Source: Pseudomonadota bacterium (GTDB lineage Bacteria; Pseudomonadota; Alphaproteobacteria; Caulobacterales; Caulobacteraceae). From it: 11,114 nt of DNA. A program made the position numbers and the translations under genes. The stretch lies in contig JAEYUE010000350.1 in NCBI GenBank assembly GCA_023433655.1, positions 1 through 11,114 of the forward strand. The letters are read 5' to 3'. Positions 6,113-11,114 of the stretch are shown here, one piece after another; the first letter of the stretch is position 1, and every line of letters begins with the position of its first letter. The notes under the pieces were generated by a model that saw only the letters and a program-made list of their open reading frames with translations, searched no databases and was not told where the DNA came from.

Positions 6113-7519
6113 ATGACCAGACCCACCCTCAAGCCCCTGAACCAGCAGGCCATCGTGGTCACCGGCGCGACCTCGGGCATCGGCCTGGCCGTGGCCCGCC
6201 GGGCGGCGCGGGCCGGCGCCTGCGTCTTCCTGATCGCGCGCGGCGAGAGCGACCTCAAGACCCTGACCGAGGAGCTCCAGGCCGCGGGCGCCCGAGCCGC
6301 CTGGGCCGTCGCCGACGTCGCCGACCACGACGCCCTGAAGGAGGCTGCGGAGAAATGCGTGCGCCTGTTCGGCGGCTTCGACACCTGGGTCAACAACGCC
6401 GGCGTGTCGATCTTCGGCGCCATCCGCGAAACCTCGCTGGAGGACCAGCGGCGGCTGTTCGAGACCAACTACTGGGGCGTGGTCAACGGCTCGATCGTGG
6501 CGGCCGAGCACCTGCGCGAGCGTCGCGACGGCGGGGCGATCATCAACGTCGGCTCCATCCTGTCCGACGCGCCGATGCCGGTGCAGGGGATATACTCCGC
6601 CTCCAAGCACGCGGTGAAGGGCTTCACCAACGCCCTGCGGATGGAGCTGATGCGCGAGGGCGCGCCGATCGCCGTCAGCCTGGTCAAGCCGGCCGCGCTG
6701 GACACCCCCTACAACAAGCACGCCCGCAACCTGACCGGCTATGCGGTGCAGAATCCGCAGCCGGTCTATGCGACCCATGTCGCCGCCGACACCATCCTGT
6801 ACTGCGCAGCCCATCCGATCCGCGAGATCACCGTCGGCGGCGGCGGACGGCTGATCGCCAGCTTCTATTCGGCCCTGCCGGGCGTGGCGGAACCACTTTT
6901 CGCGCGGTTCGCTCCTAGCCTGATGCGGGACAGGCGTTCCGCCTGGCAGCCGGACGAGGACGGGCTCTACGACCCGACCGAGGACGGTCTCGACGAAGAG
7001 GTCTACTATCCGATGGTTCGACAATTCTCCGCGCTCGCCGAGGTGAGGAAGCACCCGGGCATCGCCGCCGGCGTGGTGGCCATTCTGGCCGGGGTCGGCC
7101 TGGCGACCCTGCTGCTCAACCAGCGCACGGGGCCGACGCGGCTGGAGGCGCTGCGCGGCCGGTTCAATCCGCGCGACTGGGTGGACGCCGCGGGCCTTCG
7201 CACCCGCATCGACGATCTGGCGGAGTCCGTCCGCCGGGGCGTTGGCGAGGTCGGCGACCGCGCCCATGAGTTCGGCGACGAAGCCGCCCACCGCTCGCGG
7301 CGTTTCCTCGACGACACCCGGCGCGGTTCCCGCAAGGCCATGAAGAAGCACGGCCGCCGCGCCCGGCGCTACGCCGCCGAGGCCGGCGAATACGCCCGCG
7401 ACCATGCGAAGGAAGGCGGCGCCATCCTGGCCCTGGCCACCATCGCCGCGGCCGTGGGCGCGGCCGCGCTGGACGCGCGTCGGCCTGACAGCCGCCTGCG
7501 CAGCCTCGGTCGCTTCTAG
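6113..7519 (+). CDS. Short-chain dehydrogenase/reductase with membrane-anchored C-terminal extension
   Basis: This 468-residue protein is an NAD(P)-dependent oxidoreductase of the classical SDR type, joined to an extra C-terminal region. The SDR part (about 9-260) has the cofactor motif TGATSGIG (17-24), NNAG (94-97), and catalytic Ser148 (NVGSI), Tyr161 and Lys165 (YSASK). Residues TRPT to about 300 resemble the larger SDRs of about 330 residues found beside plant-type or lipid metabolism genes, but the substrate cannot be named. Beyond the usual end, 317-336 is a strong membrane span (GIAAGVVAILAGVGLATLLL). Then come about 95 highly charged, helix-prone residues (340-435) and a second hydrophobic segment (436-454). 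The extension suggests anchoring to the inner membrane. ATG 6113 has GGCGAG upstream (6104-6109). The stop lies 53 nt before the SerB-SerA fusion, so co-transcription is possible. Confidence 0.88.
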   Translation: MTRPTLKPLNQQAIVVTGATSGIGLAVARRAARAGACVFLIARGESDLKTLTEELQAAGARAAWAVADVADHDALKEAAEKCVRLFGGFDTWVNNAGVSIFGAIRETSLEDQRRLFETNYWGVVNGSIVAAEHLRERRDGGAIINVGSILSDAPMPVQGIYSASKHAVKGFTNALRMELMREGAPIAVSLVKPAALDTPYNKHARNLTGYAVQNPQPVYATHVAADTILYCAAHPIREITVGGGGRLIASFYSALPGVAEPLFARFAPSLMRDRRSAWQPDEDGLYDPTEDGLDEEVYYPMVRQFSALAEVRKHPGIAAGVVAILAGVGLATLLLNQRTGPTRLEALRGRFNPRDWVDAAGLRTRIDDLAESVRRGVGEVGDRAHEFGDEAAHRSRRFLDDTRRGSRKAMKKHGRRARRYAAEAGEYARDHAKEGGAILALATIAAAVGAAALDARRPDSRLRSLGRF

Positions 7520-7542
7520 ATCGACGGGCGAAGGCCGTTGCT

Positions 7543-7558
7543 GCACCTGCGAAGGTGC
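7543..7558 (+). promoter_or_regulatory. GCGA-loop hairpin just before the serB-serA ribosome site
   Basis: GCACCT (7543-7548) and AGGTGC (7553-7558) form a perfect 6-bp stem closed by a GCGA tetraloop, a member of the stable GNRA class. It sits between the dehydrogenase stop and the fusion gene. The GAAGG ribosome site (7561-7565) begins two bases after the stem. It may separate the two genes or influence translation initiation. No T tract follows, so an intrinsic terminator is unlikely. Confidence 0.4.
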
Positions 7559-7572
7559 GCGAAGGTCGCCGC

Positions 7573-9465
<1,893 letters not shown>

Positions 9466-9500
9466 AAGCTTCCCCGGCGGCATCTTGCGCGTCGTCAATT

Positions 9501-9540
9501 CCCGCGCAGAGTGCGGGTAACGGCCGCATGATGACGGCCG
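9501..9540 (+). promoter_or_regulatory. Two tandem hairpins between serB-serA and the GDSL autotransporter gene
   Basis: The 89-nt spacer holds CCCGCGC-AGA-GTGCGGG (9501-9517, 7-bp stem with one G-T pair, 3-nt loop). Next comes CGGCCG, 8 nt, CGGCCG (9521-9540, 6-bp stem). The first may terminate or stabilise the upstream mRNA. The second ends 2 nt before the GGAGG ribosome site of the next gene and could modulate its translation. Neither is followed by a T tract, and I see no clear promoter hexamers here. Confidence 0.35.
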
Positions 9541-9554
9541 ATGGAGGATCATCG

Positions 9555-11114
9555 ATGTCTCGTTTCCTGCGCCACGCGGCCGCCGCCGCGCTCGCCGTCG
9601 CCGCCGCGGGGGCCCTGGCGTCCGCCGCCAGCGCCCAGACCTATGGACGTCTGGTCGTGTTCGGCGACAGCCTGAGCGACAACGGCAACCTGTACGCCGT
9701 CACCGGCGGAACCCAGCCCCTTTCGCCGCCCTACTACCAGGGCCGCTTCTCCAATGGTCCGGTCTTCACTGAACTGCTGGGCTTCGACGCCGGACGGTTC
9801 ACCGCCGGCGCGCCCGTGACCGGCAGCGTCAACTACGCCTTCGGGGGCGCCCGCACCGACAACGCCGCCAGCCCGCCCGGCATGCGCAACCAGCTGCTCG
9901 CCTACCTCGGCGGCGGCGGCACCTTCGGCTCCAACGACCTGGTCAGCATCCTCGGCGGCGCCAACAACATCTTCCAGGCCTTCCCCGCCGCCGCCGGCAA
10001 TCCGCTGACCGCCCAGGCGACCATGCAGGCGGTGGCCACGAGGGCCGCCGGCGATATCAACTTCATCGTCGACAGCGTGGCCGGCGCCGGCGCCGGCACC
10101 ATCCTGGTCACCAACCTGCCGCGCCTGGGGATCACGCCGCAGTTCTCGGCCAGCAACCCCCTGGTCGGGCCCGCGGGCTCGGCGCTGGCCGACTTCGCCG
10201 GGACCAGCTTCAACTCCGCCCTGTCGGCCGGGCTGTTCGCCGTCGCCGCGAACAACCCGGACAGCAACATCATCCTGATGGACCTGTACAAGATCAGCGA
10301 TCCGTTGGCGGCGAATCCCGGGGCCTTCGGCCTGACCAACGCCAGCAGCGCCTGCTTTAACCAGGCGACGCTGACCGTCTGCTCGGACCCCGACAGCTAC
10401 CTGTACTGGGATGGGGTTCACCCGACCGCCGCCGGACACAGGCTGATCGCCGCCCTCGCCAACGACTACCTCTACTACGGCGACATCGGCGCCCATTCGA
10501 CGGTGCAGGCCGAGACCGCCTTCCGCCAGCGCGAGGACCTGCTGGACCTCGCCAGCGAGAGCCTGTCGACCCGCGGCGCCTGGGAGCCCGGCACGCGCCT
10601 GACCTTCGGCGCCCTCTATGACTCGGTCGAGACCGACGCCCGCGGCGTCATCGCCGAAGCCGAGGCCACGGGCTGGGGCGGCCGGGTCGGGCTGGACCAC
10701 GTCATGTCGAACAGCATGCGCTGGGGTCTGGCGGGGACCTTCCGCACCGCCGACGTCGAGGCGGGGCCGATGGCCTTCGATCTCGAAACCTACGCCCTCG
10801 ACCTCTACGCCGGCTGGCGTTCGGGCAGCATGTTCGTCAACGCCACGGTCGGCGGGTCGATCGAGCAGTATGACGAGATCACCCGCGCCACCTCGCTGGC
10901 CCCGATCGTCCACACCGGCGACACCAACGGCGGCAGCCTCGGCGCGCGCGTCCAGGCCGGAACCTGGTTCGACATGGGCGGCGTCGCCCTGTCGCCGCGC
11001 GTGGCAGTGAACTTCGTCACCACCGACGTCAACGGCTACGTCGAGCAGGGCGTCGCCGCCCAGTACGAGTATCAGGACCGCACCGTCCAGTCGGCCAGCG
11101 GCGAGGTCTCACTG
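9555..11114 (+). CDS. GDSL esterase/lipase autotransporter (3' end outside window)
   Basis: The frame is open to the right edge, giving the first 520 residues of a secreted enzyme that carries its own outer-membrane beta-barrel. A signal peptide spans 1-27, with an Ala-rich core and likely cleavage after ASA (25-27). The catalytic passenger (about 28-310) has the GDSL block FGDSLSDNGN with nucleophile Ser39, glycine block NYAFGGAR (93-100), LGGANN (133-138) and the C-terminal block DGVHPT with Asp286 and His289 completing the triad. It would hydrolyse esters or lipids at the cell surface. From about residue 345 the sequence changes to alternating polar/hydrophobic, aromatic-rich strands (TRLTFGALYDSV, LETYALDLYAGWRSG) typical of the autotransporter barrel. 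About 175 barrel residues are visible, against about 260-280 in the family. The start ATG 9555 has a near-ideal GGAGG (9543-9547) with 7 nt spacing. It resembles the EstA/ApeE group; the substrate is unknown. Confidence 0.93.
   Translation, partial: MSRFLRHAAAAALAVAAAGALASAASAQTYGRLVVFGDSLSDNGNLYAVTGGTQPLSPPYYQGRFSNGPVFTELLGFDAGRFTAGAPVTGSVNYAFGGARTDNAASPPGMRNQLLAYLGGGGTFGSNDLVSILGGANNIFQAFPAAAGNPLTAQATMQAVATRAAGDINFIVDSVAGAGAGTILVTNLPRLGITPQFSASNPLVGPAGSALADFAGTSFNSALSAGLFAVAANNPDSNIILMDLYKISDPLAANPGAFGLTNASSACFNQATLTVCSDPDSYLYWDGVHPTAAGHRLIAALANDYLYYGDIGAHSTVQAETAFRQREDLLDLASESLSTRGAWEPGTRLTFGALYDSVETDARGVIAEAEATGWGGRVGLDHVMSNSMRWGLAGTFRTADVEAGPMAFDLETYALDLYAGWRSGSMFVNATVGGSIEQYDEITRATSLAPIVHTGDTNGGSLGARVQAGTWFDMGGVALSPRVAVNFVTTDVNGYVEQGVAAQYEYQDRTVQSASGEVSL

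Noticed and set aside
5962..6468. Upstream extension of the hslO frame on the - strand
   Set aside because: It reads the antisense of the dehydrogenase gene and shows no Hsp33 similarity. GTG 5961 has a ribosome site and fits the family length.
9549..10913. 454-codon open frame on the - strand opposite the autotransporter gene
   Set aside because: It is composition-driven, with Gly/Val/Ala/Asp repeats and no recognisable domain. The + strand frame has a signal peptide, catalytic triad and strong ribosome site.

Overview
The window is about 11 kb of very GC-rich DNA with codons strongly biased to G/C in third position. It looks like an alphaproteobacterial chromosome, most likely Caulobacterales (Caulobacter, Brevundimonas or Phenylobacterium type). 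That assignment is an inference from composition, the pstA-pstB-phoU-phoB gene order without phoR between them, and the style of the proteins. I see no rRNA, tRNA, CRISPR array, transposase, integrase or phage gene. The layout is that of ordinary chromosome.

Region 1 (1-2962, + strand) is the end of a phosphate-uptake and phosphate-sensing operon: pstA (5' end cut by the window), pstB, phoU and phoB. The genes are packed with gaps of 4, 8 and 17 nt. PstA and PstB form the inner-membrane permease and ATPase for inorganic phosphate, PhoU couples transporter state to signalling, and PhoB is the response regulator. An inverted repeat lies just after phoB.

Region 2 (2963-5027, + strand) is a two-gene regulatory unit: a BlaI/MecI-type repressor and, overlapping it by 4 nt, a BlaR1-like M56 membrane metallopeptidase. 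Upstream is a perfect 18-bp palindrome with a BlaI-type TACA-N2-TGTA core, placed over a likely promoter. The peptidase has no penicillin-binding sensor domain. It ends instead in a Pro/Ala-rich linker and a TonB C-terminal-like domain. No beta-lactamase is nearby.

Region 3 (5032-7519) holds the redox chaperone gene hslO (Hsp33) on the - strand, convergent with the peptidase gene and only 4 nt from it. A 151-nt divergent spacer separates it from a + strand short-chain dehydrogenase with an unusual membrane-anchored, amphipathic C-terminal extension.

Region 4 (7573-9465, + strand) is a single 630-residue reading frame fusing an N-terminal HAD-IB phosphatase of the phosphoserine phosphatase type (SerB-like) to a complete SerA-type 3-phosphoglycerate dehydrogenase with a C-terminal ACT domain. 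It would join the first and last steps of serine synthesis in one chain. This is the most striking feature of the window.

Region 5 (9555 to the right edge, + strand) encodes a secreted GDSL esterase/lipase with a C-terminal autotransporter beta-barrel, cut by the window end.

The best candidates for follow-up are the SerB-SerA fusion, the BlaI/M56-TonB unit with its operator, and the C-terminal extension of the dehydrogenase. None is proven new from sequence alone; the fusion and the M56-TonB layout may already occur in related genomes.
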